From Entoloma clypeatum (lineage: Eukaryota > Basidiomycota > Agaricomycetes > Agaricales > Entolomataceae), in NCBI GenBank assembly GCA_963565915.1, contig OY751489.1, forward strand, positions 2,046,001-2,110,000: a stretch of 64,000 nt of DNA, read 5' to 3'. The notes below the pieces were generated by a model, which was given only the letters and a program-made list of their open reading frames with translations, was not told the DNA's origin and ran no database searches. Positions 1 to 15,347 of this stretch are shown here, one piece after another; position 1 is the stretch's first letter, and every line of letters starts with the position of its first letter. The translations under genes were made by a program, and so were the position numbers.

Positions 1-1598
1 GCTTAAAGAGTAGCACAAGCAATTCGGATTGGTCCATGAAAAGCGGGTACATAAAGACAAGCATGGCCACTCCTACCTGCACTCATCCCATGGCTCGACG
101 ACATCAATCATCCAGCGATCTATCTTCGCAGGTTAATATACACCTTCACTCAAACTTTTCTTTCCTCGAGACTTGTGGTCTTGATTCGAATTTTCATGAT
201 CCTGCTTGGGGTCATTAAAGACGAGGTAGGTGTTCCTCCAAGGCTCCTTTCCACAAATGTCTCGATACGGCCCACTGGTTGAATGCAAAGTCGCCGCCAT
301 TACGCGGCGCAAACGTGATTGCCAGAGGAGACAGGTATGCGAGTGTGCGGCTCTTGCAGCTTCGTGGCTCAAGTCAACGCGCGAATGCGGATACCTCACA
401 AGTTATGGTCCCGCCTTAAGTATCCGCGGTCTGTAGATGGCTTCGGAATGTCGTCTCGAATGGAAGAAATTGATGTGATATTGCCAGAGGTGAATTGGAG
501 CAACAGGGCGGCATGCATTTGGACGGAAGTAAGGCGAAGGAGGGAAACTTCTTGCAAGTGTATATTATGGATGCAATGGGCCTCGACGATCTGTACTTCC
601 GAAAAGTAGTCTCGCATATTAATGAGAGGACTCGGAGTGCACTTTTGCCATGCTGCAATGGTCGATCTTCAAAGCTTCAAGACTGCAGACGAATACTTAG
701 TCTTCCAGCCAGGTCGAGTTGACGTTCTGACTCACACAATTGATGTTTCCAAGAGTTCCTGTACCATCCAAGTGGTACTTCCCAATCAAATATTCACGAG
801 AAATCAAAGTTGAGCAAGATATGCCAACGATTGCTTCCAATAATCATCGGGCTGTTCAGCAGTCTCCTTCGAGAGTCAGGGTTCGATATCCATACCACCA
901 GAAAGATAGATTTTAGAGGGCAGCCTCTCTGATGGCCATCAAGCATTAACAGTAGGTGCAGGAGGATATAGAAACCTTGACGGTGTGGGGATGCTCGGAT
1001 ATGCAACGAGAGAGATGACTTCGAAATTCGCTTGAATTCTTCACGGGCTAACTTTTAGACGATGTCTCTGTCTCAGAACACTGCATGGGTTTTAGCTCTT
1101 CGGGGGTAAATCAGGAAACATGGACATGGTGAGTGGGATTATTAGATAGGATTTTGCCACGATCTCGTGAAAGTCGTTGATTCTAAAATCCTCCGGGAGT
1201 GGGAGATCGCAAGACTGTAGTCGTACGGGCCCATGTTATCTATAGAGAAAAGATTGTCTCATCACGTCTATTGCAGTTATGAATTTGAAAATCACAGCCT
1301 GCTTCACCAAAGTCTTGCAATCAATCGCTTTGGCGTTGACTCGAACTTTCGAGTTGAAGTTGCCTCATGTTTCTGGCACAGCTTGAACTGAGGTAGCCCT
1401 TTGGAAGTCACAATCTAATCTTTGAGTGCCCACTCCGGTGGCGTTGTTAGCTATTTTTGGTTTTCTTGTTTTTTTGTCACAGACCTGCAACCATACACGA
1501 CGTGATAATAAAGGGGGTTGCTTCAGCGGAGTTAAAAAAGGCTGTTAGTCCGTGTCGATGGGTCAAAGCGTGTTATAGTGATAGAAAGGGCGGAGGGA
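1..1598. other. Left-edge region without a supported gene
   Basis: I could not assemble a convincing gene here. Short open stretches occur on both strands between about 230 and 815, but they change frame often and match nothing I recognise. One plus-strand stretch near 660-810 has an alternating hydrophobic pattern that faintly recalls a hotdog-fold thioesterase-like protein; this is a weak impression only. It may be the end of a gene starting outside the window, a decayed gene, or intergenic DNA. Confidence 0.3.
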
Positions 1599-1606
1599 CT
1601 ATAAAA
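1599..1606 (+). promoter_or_regulatory. TATA-like box of the zinc-finger gene
   Basis: The sequence CTATAAAA lies about 45 bp upstream of the first good ATG of the zinc-finger gene. The distance suits a core promoter with a short leader. It also argues that the real start is the ATG at 1649, not a codon further upstream in the same open frame. Confidence 0.5.
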
Positions 1607-1648
1607 CGGAACCATTTGTCGAGGAGGTCGTTACCAACCGTATCCTCC

Positions 1649-2788
1649 ATGTCCTCAATGTACTCTTACTACCTGCATAACCGTGACGTGCTCGCCGCCT
1701 ATTCCAACATGCCAGATGATGGCTTGGGCTTCGACGACCTACTGGCCACCATCGCGGCAGAGCATTTCCCTCTAAACGACGACAAGCCCCTGAACCAGGA
1801 AACGTTACCTATCGCGGCCCTCAGCCCTCTTACCATCTCTTCTGGCAATTCGTCGGTCACGCCATCGCCCTATACACAGAGTCGCGAGATAGAAAGCGAC
1901 CTCGACCTCGATTCCGATGTTGAAGAACTTGTCCTTCAGTACCCAGACCCTTCGGGTGACTATATACGCCCGCGTTCACGGTGCGTTGACATTTCCCCCC
2001 AAGACAAAGCATTTTGGCTGAAGCCTTACCTTTACAGGCTTTTCGATGCTTTCGAGGGCGACCTGCCATATGTGCCTGACTGCACCAATCCGAAGAGTTC
2101 AGGTCGGAAATTGAAGCGGCAACGACAAAAAACAACAAAAAACGCTGCTTACCCCTCTCCTGTGGTCGCCCTCACTTCGTCGCGACGACTCACTTCTGAC
2201 CCATCACACTCCTCTCTTTTCTCGGCGGATGCTGACGGAGAGCCTTGTGATGATGGGACGGATGATGAGTACATCCCATCCCCAGCCCTCCTCCCGCGGA
2301 AGCGCCAGAGAGCTTCCCCCAGTCCTCGCAATCATCAAAAGAGTGCCCCAGCCGAACAGCACTCCTTTCCAAGAGACCCCCACAGACCTGTCAAAAAGCC
2401 TCGCACAGCACCATCCTCTCGTAACAAACAAACTGTTTCGCCAGCGACAGTCGCATCAGCGGCAGATTTGTCCAGTGTCGACTTTGTCTGCCCGGAATGT
2501 GGCTGGAAACAGAAAAACCAGCGGTTGCCTGATTTCAAGCGTCATCTTCGAACGCATACCCGGTCGAGTGACCAGGATCAATCAACGGGCTGGTGGTGCA
2601 AGGGAGTCCAACTGGAGGAGGCGACAAGATATGGCATTCCTCACACAGCGGAGGCATATTTATTCTTAAACGTCTGGAGAGTGGGAGGGTGTCAGCGGAC
2701 TTTTGCCCGCCGTGATGCATTGAAACGCCATCTTGATAATCCTAGTGTCCCCTGCGTAGGACGACCCGGCTTAGCGACTGATTCTTAG
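1649..2788 (+). CDS. C2H2-type zinc finger protein, probable transcription factor
   Basis: The product is about 380 residues (about 360 if the candidate intron 1981-2037 is removed). A long Ser/Pro-rich, probably disordered N-terminal part contains acidic stretches and basic patches such as PRKRQR and KKPR that could act as nuclear signals. The C-terminal ~100 residues hold the zinc-binding region. The first finger begins CPEC and has His spaced CX2CX14HX3H, two residues longer than the classical loop. After a ~30-residue linker containing WWC comes GGCQRTFARRDALKRH, whose last ligand is probably a Cys seven residues after the His. I infer a nuclear DNA-binding regulator; the target is unknown. 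The ATG was chosen because a TATA-like box lies just upstream. A second ATG three codons later is equally possible. Confidence 0.8.
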   Translation: MSSMYSYYLHNRDVLAAYSNMPDDGLGFDDLLATIAAEHFPLNDDKPLNQETLPIAALSPLTISSGNSSVTPSPYTQSREIESDLDLDSDVEELVLQYPDPSGDYIRPRSRCVDISPQDKAFWLKPYLYRLFDAFEGDLPYVPDCTNPKSSGRKLKRQRQKTTKNAAYPSPVVALTSSRRLTSDPSHSSLFSADADGEPCDDGTDDEYIPSPALLPRKRQRASPSPRNHQKSAPAEQHSFPRDPHRPVKKPRTAPSSRNKQTVSPATVASAADLSSVDFVCPECGWKQKNQRLPDFKRHLRTHTRSSDQDQSTGWWCKGVQLEEATRYGIPHTAEAYLFLNVWRVGGCQRTFARRDALKRHLDNPSVPCVGRPGLATDS

Positions 2789-3181
2789 CCTCATGACCTT
2801 TGTGAGTGCAAGATTTCGCATGAAAACAACGGACTGACATTTATTTAGATGCCTATTTCTTTACGACTGCTCATGGCTCTGTATCCATATCATCCTGTCA
2901 CGGCCACAAGGCAGCGCCTAGTTATAATGTATTAACAACAATATCCCAATAATGGTGTAATAATTGACTCTAGATTTCTTGTAGCCTTGACGTTCACATA
3001 TTTCAAACAGGGCTGGCGCATGAGATAGGATGCCGTTTATTAGAGGTATCCTCCAGGTAGGTAGCTATTTTTTGTTCTTAAGTCTTCGAGATCGTATACG
3101 TTTCCCATTTTGTACCTTCGGGCCCCAACTGGAAGGACGTCACTCAGCAGAAGCGTAAAACAGATGAATACTTGAGAAGCC
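2789..3181. other. Convergent 3' intergenic region
   Basis: This stretch lies between the ends of two convergent genes. It is AT-rich around 2920-3000, as expected for 3' untranslated regions and polyadenylation signals. I see no gene in it. Confidence 0.5.
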
Positions 3182-3647
3182 TCACCCCCGTGTTGTTTTC
3201 TTAGGTTTTGCTTCATGCGCAAAGGCCTGCATGGGTATTCCACTGCGATATTTTTCCATACACCACAGAATATACCTGATGGAGTGAGGATGTGCGTTTG
3301 TTGGGAGTGTGAATCGAATAATGTACAGACCTTCGGTCGCGGACAGCAAGTCCCAGCTTTCTAAGGTCTTGACCAGAAGTCTTCCAGAAGTCGTCCCACT
3401 TTTCTATGCTCAGCTTAGTCTCTGATGAACGGCCGATAGCTTTTAGAAAGTCCTGCGGAGTAGCGATGGTTTCTGTCGTGGGTAGGTAGAGCGTGAGTCG
3501 AGAAGTTATTGCTGGTTGAAGTATGTCGATACCCTGCGTTTGGGGCACAGGCCGGGAAGCGGCTCTGTTGACCAGCGAGCGCGAAAGGTGGGGCAGAATG
3601 GAGGACAAGCTCCGTGTTGAAGTACCAAAACCAGTGAAAAACATCAT
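3182..3647 (-). CDS. FYV4: Mitochondrial small-subunit ribosomal protein mS41 (FYV4/IGD1 family)
   Basis: Two exons (3331-3647 and 3182-3275) are joined over an intron of 55 bp, giving about 136 residues. The N-terminal ~60 residues are rich in Ser, Arg and Leu with few acidic residues, like a mitochondrial presequence. The core reads TPQDFLKAIGR, then a WDDFWKTSGQDLRKLGL segment and, across the splice, RDRRYILWCMEKYRSG. This order (TP-x-DFL-x-IGR, then LRxLGL, then RRYIL-WxxEKYRxG) is the SAM-like fold of Fyv4/mS41. Its role in the family is as a structural component of the mitochondrial 28S/37S ribosomal subunit. The start is the first of two adjacent ATGs. MON1 lies 134 bp upstream on the same strand. 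Confidence 0.85.
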
Positions 3648-3781
3648 GGACACCTCGAAATGAAGTGGACGTGTGACGTCGGGATGTGTGACCAGTTCGT
3701 GACGCTCGCGGTATGTATTTATGACTACATATGATCCTGATATAAATCAACCTCCCGCCACACGGGATAAATGAGAACATG

Positions 3782-6168
3782 TCAAAATACAGGAGCATCC
3801 CGCAAAAACAACTTGGCTTCTTCCCTTTTCACCCATCGCGCCACCGAGTTCGCGGCACCAATGACTGCTGTCTTGGGCAATCTAGCAGATAGTGTAATAT
3901 ACATTTCGAATAGTTGGGTAATCTATTTCAGACAAGGTTAACCGGAATTCGGGCGATTGTGAAGGACAGACTAACCCAGCCCATGACGCTCTCTTTCTCT
4001 GTTCGTATATATTGAAGCTTCAATGTCCCTTCCTGGCCAGATTTGGCGTGTATGCCGTCGTGGAGGGTTTGATACAATGTGATCAACCTATGTCCTTCCA
4101 AATCCAGCATCAAAAATGATGGAATTTACCAAATTTACCTCCTGCGATCATCCAGAACATGGTAAGGATCTTCAAAAACAGGTGCTGTGACTTGGACATG
4201 TGTGCGGGACTTGTAAACGAAATGTCGCAGACCCGGGATGCCAAGATCCGAGACAGAGTATTCTGTCCGACCAGAAATACAAGCGTCCATCAAGGCCTTC
4301 AGAAATCCCTCCTTCTCCAAACGCTACGCCGACAGGTTAGCCCACGGGCAAAGTTTCCGAAAGGATGAACACACCAAAGTTACAGAATCGCACCAACTTC
4401 TGATACTATCAAAATCACCACTGGCACTTACACAAACCAGTACAGCTTCCGACCTCGTGAGAGACGAAGATTCTTTTTCAGTAGACATCGACTTTGAGCT
4501 TGCAACTACATCCCGGGTATCCACAATCTCAGACGCAGCTTGACGAACTTCTTCACGTACCCCATCGTCAACGCCAGTTCTTTGCAGGAAGGAGATGTAG
4601 GTGTTGACGAAGCCTGAAGGATTGAACTTCGGGAGACACACGGGGATCCAGGACGATGATGCTGGGGATTTTTGTATCGAAGGCGAGTGTATCGTATTCA
4701 GAAGTATGTGGACGTCTGATGCAAAGGGTCAATACATATCTATCAAGAGGTATTCGACCTCTACCTGCAGGGTGTATCGAGTGTTTCTTTGGGCGAATAA
4801 GAGTCACGACTTTGCTTTGTGCCACCAGGAGGATATATAGGATGTCCTTGGAAGAACATCCATTTGTATATAGAGCGTCAAATCCCATGGGACTTACCTT
4901 CATCTTAGATGTTGGGAGGAGAGCTTCAGCGACTTTCTTTCGAATGTGTGGATCCAATTTCAAACATTGCAGAGATGAGGTGCTCATCGAGACGTCAAAT
5001 TCAAGCCGGTCCAGCAGTGAGTTCAGAAAGCCCTCTGCTCCTGTGCATAATTATCGACAATGAGCATCGGACTTGTATCTAGTACTATAATTACCGGTGA
5101 GCAGTCTTCCAAGGTCAAAATTCGTTCTCCTCTCGAATATTCGTCGCAGTTGCGCAGCTGTGACGATGCTCAAAATTTGAAGGTGGAGAAACTCCAGATG
5201 GGAACGAGTCTTCCTTGTAGTAGATGTTCAGGAAGCCTCCAATGTCCTGGAGGGCTGCTCGGAAAGTGAGAAATGGGCCGACTCACCACTGATTCAGGCT
5301 CCCCCCAAGACGACGCGCAAGCATAGTAGAGAGGGGAACGAAGGAGGAAGGATATCCGAGTACGGCCAGCATTTATACACCTCAACTTGTCATTGTCATC
5401 GAGGAAAACAGATATCAGAGCTTGCATGACGCCGATCGTGGCTGTCGCATCACCTGAATCACCGCCTTCGGGGGGGCTTCGCGCAAATGATCAGTTCGCA
5501 GATCCTTGAACATCACTCGACGATGGGACTCACCTAATGAAAACAGGCTTCCCAGCATCCGTTAGAACAAAATATTGTCGTGGAGGGTATCTTGATACTT
5601 GAATCCTTGTAAGACCATCGCGAAATATGGTTTGGCTGAAATACCTTCTTCGAACGAGATATCACATATCTCGCGCTGTTTGCCTTTCAGGCGAGAGGGA
5701 GGCCTCGATATCTCTTTTCCGGATTCATGAGTGCGCGGTTGAATAGAAGGTCGATGAACCACCTTGACCCGTCGTTTTATTGCTCAAAGTTTTCCTCAGT
5801 TGATCCCGCAAAGATTTTTTGGAAGCCTCGTCCATCTTGGCCATGTCAGAATCGAGCGTCATTACTGTGATATCTTCGGCATCCTCTGTTCCGACATCAA
5901 CATCTTGAAGCAAGATGCCATCGTTCAGATCCATGTTAACGACAGATGATGCAGTACTGTCCAAGCCAGCGTTGTGTGGTTGGTTCGGGAGGAGGGATGC
6001 GGGGAGTATAGCTTGACCAGCTGAAATGAACGGTGCTTCCACGATATGAGCAGGATTATGAGTATGATCGGGAAACGATGAAGATGGCCGGATGCTGGAC
6101 GGGACTATCAGACGAGCAGAGGGTAATCTGGGTGTGCTGGGTACACCGCCAGACGGGGTCCAGGACAT
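3782..6168 (-). CDS. MON1: MON1, vacuolar/endosomal fusion protein (Rab7 GEF subunit)
   Basis: This gene of many exons encodes Mon1, which with Ccz1 forms the guanine nucleotide exchange factor for Rab7/Ypt7 on endosomes and vacuoles. The N-terminal exon (from 6168) is a Ser/Pro-rich disordered region. The longin core then begins with RQYFVLTDAGKPVFIR, reached by splicing into about 5590. Further exons carry QALISVFLDDNDKLRCINAG, SPLYYACASSWGEPES, a VTLIRPKKHSIHPA segment and CLPKFNPSGFVNTYISFL. The last exons read HFVYKSRTHVQVTAP, LITLYQTLHDGIHAK and, after a 53 bp intron, WITQLFEMYITLSARLPKTA with a C-terminus ending LFLRDAPVF. All three longin-domain blocks are present and I see no break. 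Introns are about 50-60 bp. Confidence 0.92.
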
Positions 6169-6405
6169 TGATTGAATGATTTTGACGAGTTGGTTGGTGC
6201 AAGGGAAGTAAAGTAGTCACGAACTACATACTTAGAACCTTTAAGAACTACTCGTCCATGCCTAAATTCTACTGGAGTCATGTACATACCTCGAATCATG
6301 TATAGAGTCAAATAAATCTAGGTATAACATGGAGGTCGTCGGGGCTAAGTCCATTGATATTTCTCCACAACTATCGGGATCATTATAAAGTGACAAGATT
6401 GCACT

Positions 6406-7451
6406 TCAGAGTTCGATAGACTCCTTGTGTTTAAACTTCCGGCCAGCGCGTTCAGCAGAGCGGAAACGAAACTGATTCCCATGAAGCTCAAATTCAATAT
6501 GAGGTCTTTGCAGAATCGTTGTGTTCGATAGGGCCCCCTCGTGTATTGGGAGTGGTTGCTCTGGAGTATGCGAAGGAGGAAGAGTTGAATATAGAGGGAC
6601 AGCGAATGTGAATATGGAGTTCTCTTTGGGAATGACTGTTATTTCGGGGGAAGAGGGTAAAACAAACGAAGTCACGGAATTGAACATATGAAACTCACGC
6701 TTTACTTTATCTTTGTCAGTCACAACTTTGAACGCATTCTCTGTTTCGTGAATGACGATCCCACCAAGACCCACAAGACATGGGTTCTTGCTTTGACGCA
6801 CTGAGTCGGATATCAAAGAATGAACAGGGTTGCGTATGAGAAGATATACCCGTCATTATGGAGCCATGAAAGTCAGCCTTGACTAGCTTCGGGTGCATTC
6901 CTGATGATGATGGTATGAGATGAGCTGACGGAGGGCTAGAAGACGACTGCTGAGGTAGCCCAAGAAGCTCGGACATGTAACCCATCCAGAGATGGTGCAA
7001 TGGCAAAAAGAGGTCGAATCTACGACCAACTCAGTGACAAAACAGGACGCAGATGGAAAACCAACTTGGCTTGCGTTGGGTCAAATCTCCACACGCCTCT
7101 CTCTTTCGCCTCGCGCTTTCCAATCAGTCCTCGTTTCTTTTTCTCATTGTCTTTCTTCTGTCTCGCCCGTCTCTCATCCAGTTCCTTCTTGGCTTTGCTT
7201 TCCCGTGCTGGATTTTCAAGAAGCATCTGTCGGCCCTGAACTCTACTTGCATACATCCCCCGGGGATCGGACGACTGAGTCAAACAGGATACGACATATG
7301 TAGGGGTAAATGGCGAGGTGCTGCTCAGTTTGATGCGCTTGTTCTGTAAAAAAGTTCGACAGACACATCAACCCGACTTTAAAACATTACTGACCTTAAT
7401 GAACGGGAGCTCCTTGTATACATCGATTGGTTCCAGCGGACGAGGAGACAT
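6406..7451 (-). CDS. POP4: POP4 (Rpp29/p29), RNase P/MRP protein subunit
   Basis: The spliced product is about 278 residues. It starts MSPRPLEPIDVYKELPFIK, then a lysine/arginine-rich helical segment (KKELDERRARQKKDNEKKK), then the Rpp29 domain: LVKADFHGSIMT, VGLGGIVIHETENAFKVV, IPKENSIFTFAVPLY, and FELHGNQFRFRSAERAGRKF at the C-terminus. These are the conserved Sm-like barrel segments of Rpp29, which binds the RNA subunit of RNase P (tRNA 5' processing) and RNase MRP (rRNA processing) in the nucleus/nucleolus. Four introns were placed by frame continuity (at about 7394, 7021-7066, 6851 and 6694). It is divergent from PRP2, with 109 bp between the start codons. Confidence 0.92.
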
Positions 7452-7560
7452 GCTTGACAGCGACAAGTAAAGTCATTTGTTTATACGTGTTACTTTCTGG
7501 GGCAGCCTTCTTCCTCTTACTTATTACTTACTGTGGTTTCAACAGCCCTCAGTCTTCCCA

Positions 7561-11408
<3,848 letters not shown>

Positions 11409-11520
11409 GACATCACTATTTCATGGCGTTATTATTACCATTTGTATCCGCTTTGATTCAGGAATTACTACAGCATCAATGTCTGTGTGTCTTTGATCGA
11501 TGTCTTGTGAGAATCCTTCT

Positions 11521-12595
11521 CTATCCTCTTCCAATGTAGGGCATCCCGGTCGCCCTGCAAGAGATCATCATGTCAACACACTCCAGGGTACGAAGAATTC
11601 CTCTACACACAATATCTTATATTCCAGGACAGTTACATCATTCGGGAGATTTGCAATATGGACAATTGCATCCGCAACATGCTGCACGTCAAAAGTTGGC
11701 TCTGATAGGATGCGCCCATCGGGCTGGAGAGTGCCACTTGTATGTCCTTGTGCCATATCAGTATGGGCGTTACCTATCTGAGAGTATGAGATATCTCAGA
11801 TCTACAAAAATTGTTTGTTTTCACCGATGTCGATCTGGGTGCAGGTGATGTTATGTGCGCGAACATCGAGAGCTGTGGATTTTGTCAAACCCAGGATGGC
11901 ATGTTTTGAACAAGCATAAGGCGATGAATGAGGACGAGGTACGTGAGAGGAGATCGAGCCGTTGTTGATTATTCGACCTGTGGATGGATCAGGGCCTGGA
12001 CGAAAGTAGGTTGAGCTTGATTACCGCCAGAGGGTGACTGTCCCTTGAAAGTCTTGACCGCTTCTCTGGTGCATAGGAAAGGACCTATGAGATTGACGTT
12101 GATGACCTGCTGGAAGGCTTGCAGGGACAGCTCGTCGATGGGAGCTTGTGGGGCAGAAATTCCGGCATTCTGTGGGGTACAACATCAGGAAGTGAAGGGA
12201 CGAGTGGTGGTCATCCGACTCGCATTAAACAACAGGTCCAAACGACCTAACGTGCTTTCAGGATTTTGAACAAGAATAAGAACTTGGTCTGAACGTACCG
12301 AACTTTGCAATCGTACGAGAGAACAGGTCGCGAACAAGGTCCTCATCCGTGATATCGCCTGGTACTATCAAATAGGCAGCGGGACGAGCGATCATCTCAG
12401 CTGTTTCAACGAGAGCATCTACACGCCTCCCTGATAAGACGACATTCCAGCCTGCAGCTGCCAATGCAATGGCAGTCCTCTGACCGATGCCTGCGATCGA
12501 CAACACAGTGAGTTTGGAATTCAGGGATGAATTGCACTGACGGAACCTGATGAAGCACCAGTGACGATGGCGGTTCTGGTTGTAGCAGTGGGCAT
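11521..12595 (-). CDS. Short-chain dehydrogenase/reductase (SDR family)
   Basis: This gene of several exons starts [17 protein letters not shown] and, across an intron, continues [15 protein letters not shown], completing the TGxxxGIG cofactor-binding motif of classical SDRs. Then come NVVLSGRR (typical for NADP(H) preference), the region holding NNAG, a [14 protein letters not shown] segment with the catalytic YxxxK, and a variable C-terminus. The last exon reads [10 protein letters not shown] before the stop, an ending common in fungal members. Substrate unknown. The end lies 112 bp from the end of PRP2, in convergent orientation, and the start is divergent from the CoA-transferase gene across 809 bp. 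Confidence 0.88.
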
Positions 12596-13404
12596 CCTGG
12601 ACGTTAGTCGATGATCAGTGTCCTGATCAAACCGATCGATCACTTCAAATGACATCACACTTCCTCTCGCTCACATCACTTACTTCCTCCGGTGCTCGCA
12701 GCATGCCTTCCTTTTTCTCCTCTGTTCTGGACATGTGCATCCTCTTGCTCAACACCCCTCTTGTCGAAGCCGAACATCCGCCAGAAACGCAGCCTGCATT
12801 GCCCCTCAATACTTTCACTTCAGTGGCTGCCAGTTCGGAAGAGAGCAACTTTGTCAGTCATTCTATCCTGACAAAATTGTTCATTCTCGCCTGACACCGC
12901 TCTCAAGTCAACCAGGACGAGGAGCTCTTTCGACGCTGTATTAACTGACTCGCATACCACCGTTATGCAGCTTCAACAGCGACCTAGAGCTGCGACTGAA
13001 TAGATAGCAGTATGTTTGGAAGTAAGACGAATTCCGTTTTCAACTCACCCCTCCCCCTCTTCTACGCAGACACCTGATACCCCTTCCCCTTCGCAAGAAA
13101 TTCTGCTAGTGCTTCCATCTCTTGTCCGTCTTCTCGATTTCAGCGGACCAAGTTGTGGTGGTTATATACTATTTGGCAATCACTGCAGCCGCATGTTGGT
13201 AATTTGTGTCGTATACTACTCGAGGAATAGCCTTCGGACTACGTGGAAATTTTCAAATATTGGTTTGCTGAAGAGTGACTATGCATGATGTTGCGTCCAT
13301 TGATATGACATGAATTTCCTTTTCCGTGTAGTACCTCCATTCGCACTTGAGCTTGAAGCTTGATCGACTGTCATCACGTTTGCTGAAGACTGTTCATCCT
13401 CACC
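12596..13404. other. Divergent promoter region between SDR and CoA-transferase genes
   Basis: This 809 bp lies between two diverging start codons. It is pyrimidine-rich on the plus strand around 12690-12900 and 13030-13130, giving short open frames with low-complexity translations that I take to be chance. No gene is supported. It should hold the promoters of both flanking genes. Confidence 0.5.
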
Positions 13405-15275
13405 ATGCTGCGTTCCCTCCGCTGCTACCCAACAATATGCGGAGGACGTCCAATCTTCTCGCAGATATCAATCCCACAACGTCGAAGGTATCAAACCCAT
13501 ACTCCCGAATCATCTTCAGGGGATAGAATTCCACCGCCGTTGCAAGGAATCCGAATACTTGATCTCACTCGGGTTCTTGCGGGCCCTACCGCTACCATGC
13601 TATTAGCAGATCTCGGTGCGGATGTCATCAAGGTGGAGGAAGTTACCAAGGGTGATGATACAAGTACGTGCCATGCATTGGAACTCTGCAGCATCGAACG
13701 GCAATGAATGTAGGTATCTCAACATCACAGGGTCGTGGTCACCGCCGTCGGCACCGACAGTTGCGACTGCTCCTGCGGCATCCGAACACCTTCCTCCGGA
13801 ATCAGCCTACTTCCTTGCGGTGAATAGGAACAAGCGGTCGATGACTGTCAATTTCAAGTCTCCGGAAGGTCTGAGAATAATGCATCGTCTCATAAAGCAG
13901 TCTGATATTCTCGTTGAGAATTTTGTATCAGGAAAGCTAGCAACCATGGGTTTGGGTTGGGAGGACTGTAAGAAGATTAACCCAAAACTCATATATACCT
14001 CAATCACTGGTACGCAACAGGGCAACGTTAATAAGATGTGATGATTTATAGTCGCTGACGTGAATAGGGTATGGACAAACTGGACCTTACCGAGAAGCTG
14101 CAGGCTACGACGTCATAATAGAGGCCGAAGCTGGTTTAATGCACATGTTGGTCTTTCGTCGATCATCTCTCATCACATTCGTGTCATACATGTCCGCCAC
14201 GCATCTTCAGAACAGGAGAACCTGACAGACCTCCCTCGAAGGTTGGCGTGGCCGCTACTGACATCGCTACAGGACTCTATGCACACGGGGCAATTATGGC
14301 AGCCCTTCTGTCGCGCCAGAGGACAGGAAAAGGCGTCTGGATAGATTGCAATCTCTTCGAGACACAGGTAAGCAACCGGCTCAGCTTTTGATAAATGAGA
14401 AGTAAAGCCGCCCCTGGCAGATAGCCGGGCTTGCAAATATCGCCTCAAATTATCTCATTGCAGGCGCGGAAGCATCCCGACATGGGACAGCCCACCCTTC
14501 AATTGTGCCATATCAAGTATTTCCTTGCAAGAATGGTTTTCTGATGATCGGTGCCGGAAACAACAAGCAGGTAACATACTGTTCCACTCAGAGAAGATAT
14601 TTTGACCGAAGTTTGTTAACCAGTTTACAACTCTTGCAGAAAGGATTCTTGACAATCCGGGTCTGGCTACTGACCCTAGGTTCTCGACGAACGCTGCACG
14701 CGTCGCGCATCGTGATGAGTTGATCAACATAATTTCAGATACCTTATTACAACATGATAGAGGACATTGGATGGAACGGTTTAAGGGGCTTGGGTGGGTA
14801 TCTTATTTCAATCTATATATCTACTTCAACGTCACATTGATAACTTCCCAGTATTCCCTTTGGGCCCATTAACAATATCCAACACACGTTTGAGCATCCA
14901 CAGGTCTGTGTTCTTTGATCTTCAAGCTGATCCCAAGGCCTTACATGGAATGTGGTTGTAGGCACTCGCACGACAAGTCACCGTTGAGGTCGAGGTGGGA
15001 ACGTAGCTTGATGTTTACTGTGACTGGGCGAACTGAATTCTATCTACTAAAGCATCCTCGCTCGGGTAGAATAAAGCTTGTCGCGCCCCCAGTGACATAC
15101 AATGGCAAGAAAATGGCCGTGCGCTTGCCGCCTCCTTGGCTTTCGCAGCATACCACTGAGGTTTGCATGCTCCCACCATTTCAACATGCTCTTATATCTA
15201 GTACTTCAGATCATGGAAGAATTGGGATATACCCTAGGGGAGATAGAGTCGCTGAGGCAGAAGGCGATCATCTGA
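13405..15275 (+). CDS. CaiB/BaiF family III CoA-transferase, probably mitochondrial
   Basis: The N-terminus ([16 protein letters not shown], Arg/Ser-rich) looks like a mitochondrial presequence. The enzyme body begins [32 protein letters not shown], then [35 protein letters not shown] and, after splicing, [18 protein letters not shown]. The likely catalytic Asp sits in [17 protein letters not shown], followed by [17 protein letters not shown]. The C-terminal part carries [10 protein letters not shown] and the domain end [18 protein letters not shown]. The family transfers CoA between carboxylic acids; similarity in overall layout to human SUGCT (succinate/glutarate CoA transfer) suggests organic-acid metabolism, but the substrate cannot be told from sequence. 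CHL1 begins only 72 bp downstream on the same strand. Confidence 0.9.
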
Positions 15276-15347
15276 ATCGCCGACAACTTGCCGAGGCCTG
15301 AGGTCTGGCGCGTCGCGTCACAGTCATGTGACTGATATGTGTGACGA

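Noticed and set aside
12649..12894. Plus-strand 81-codon frame in the SDR/CoA-transferase promoter interval
   Set aside because: Pyrimidine-rich low-complexity translation, no family resemblance and no supporting splice context.
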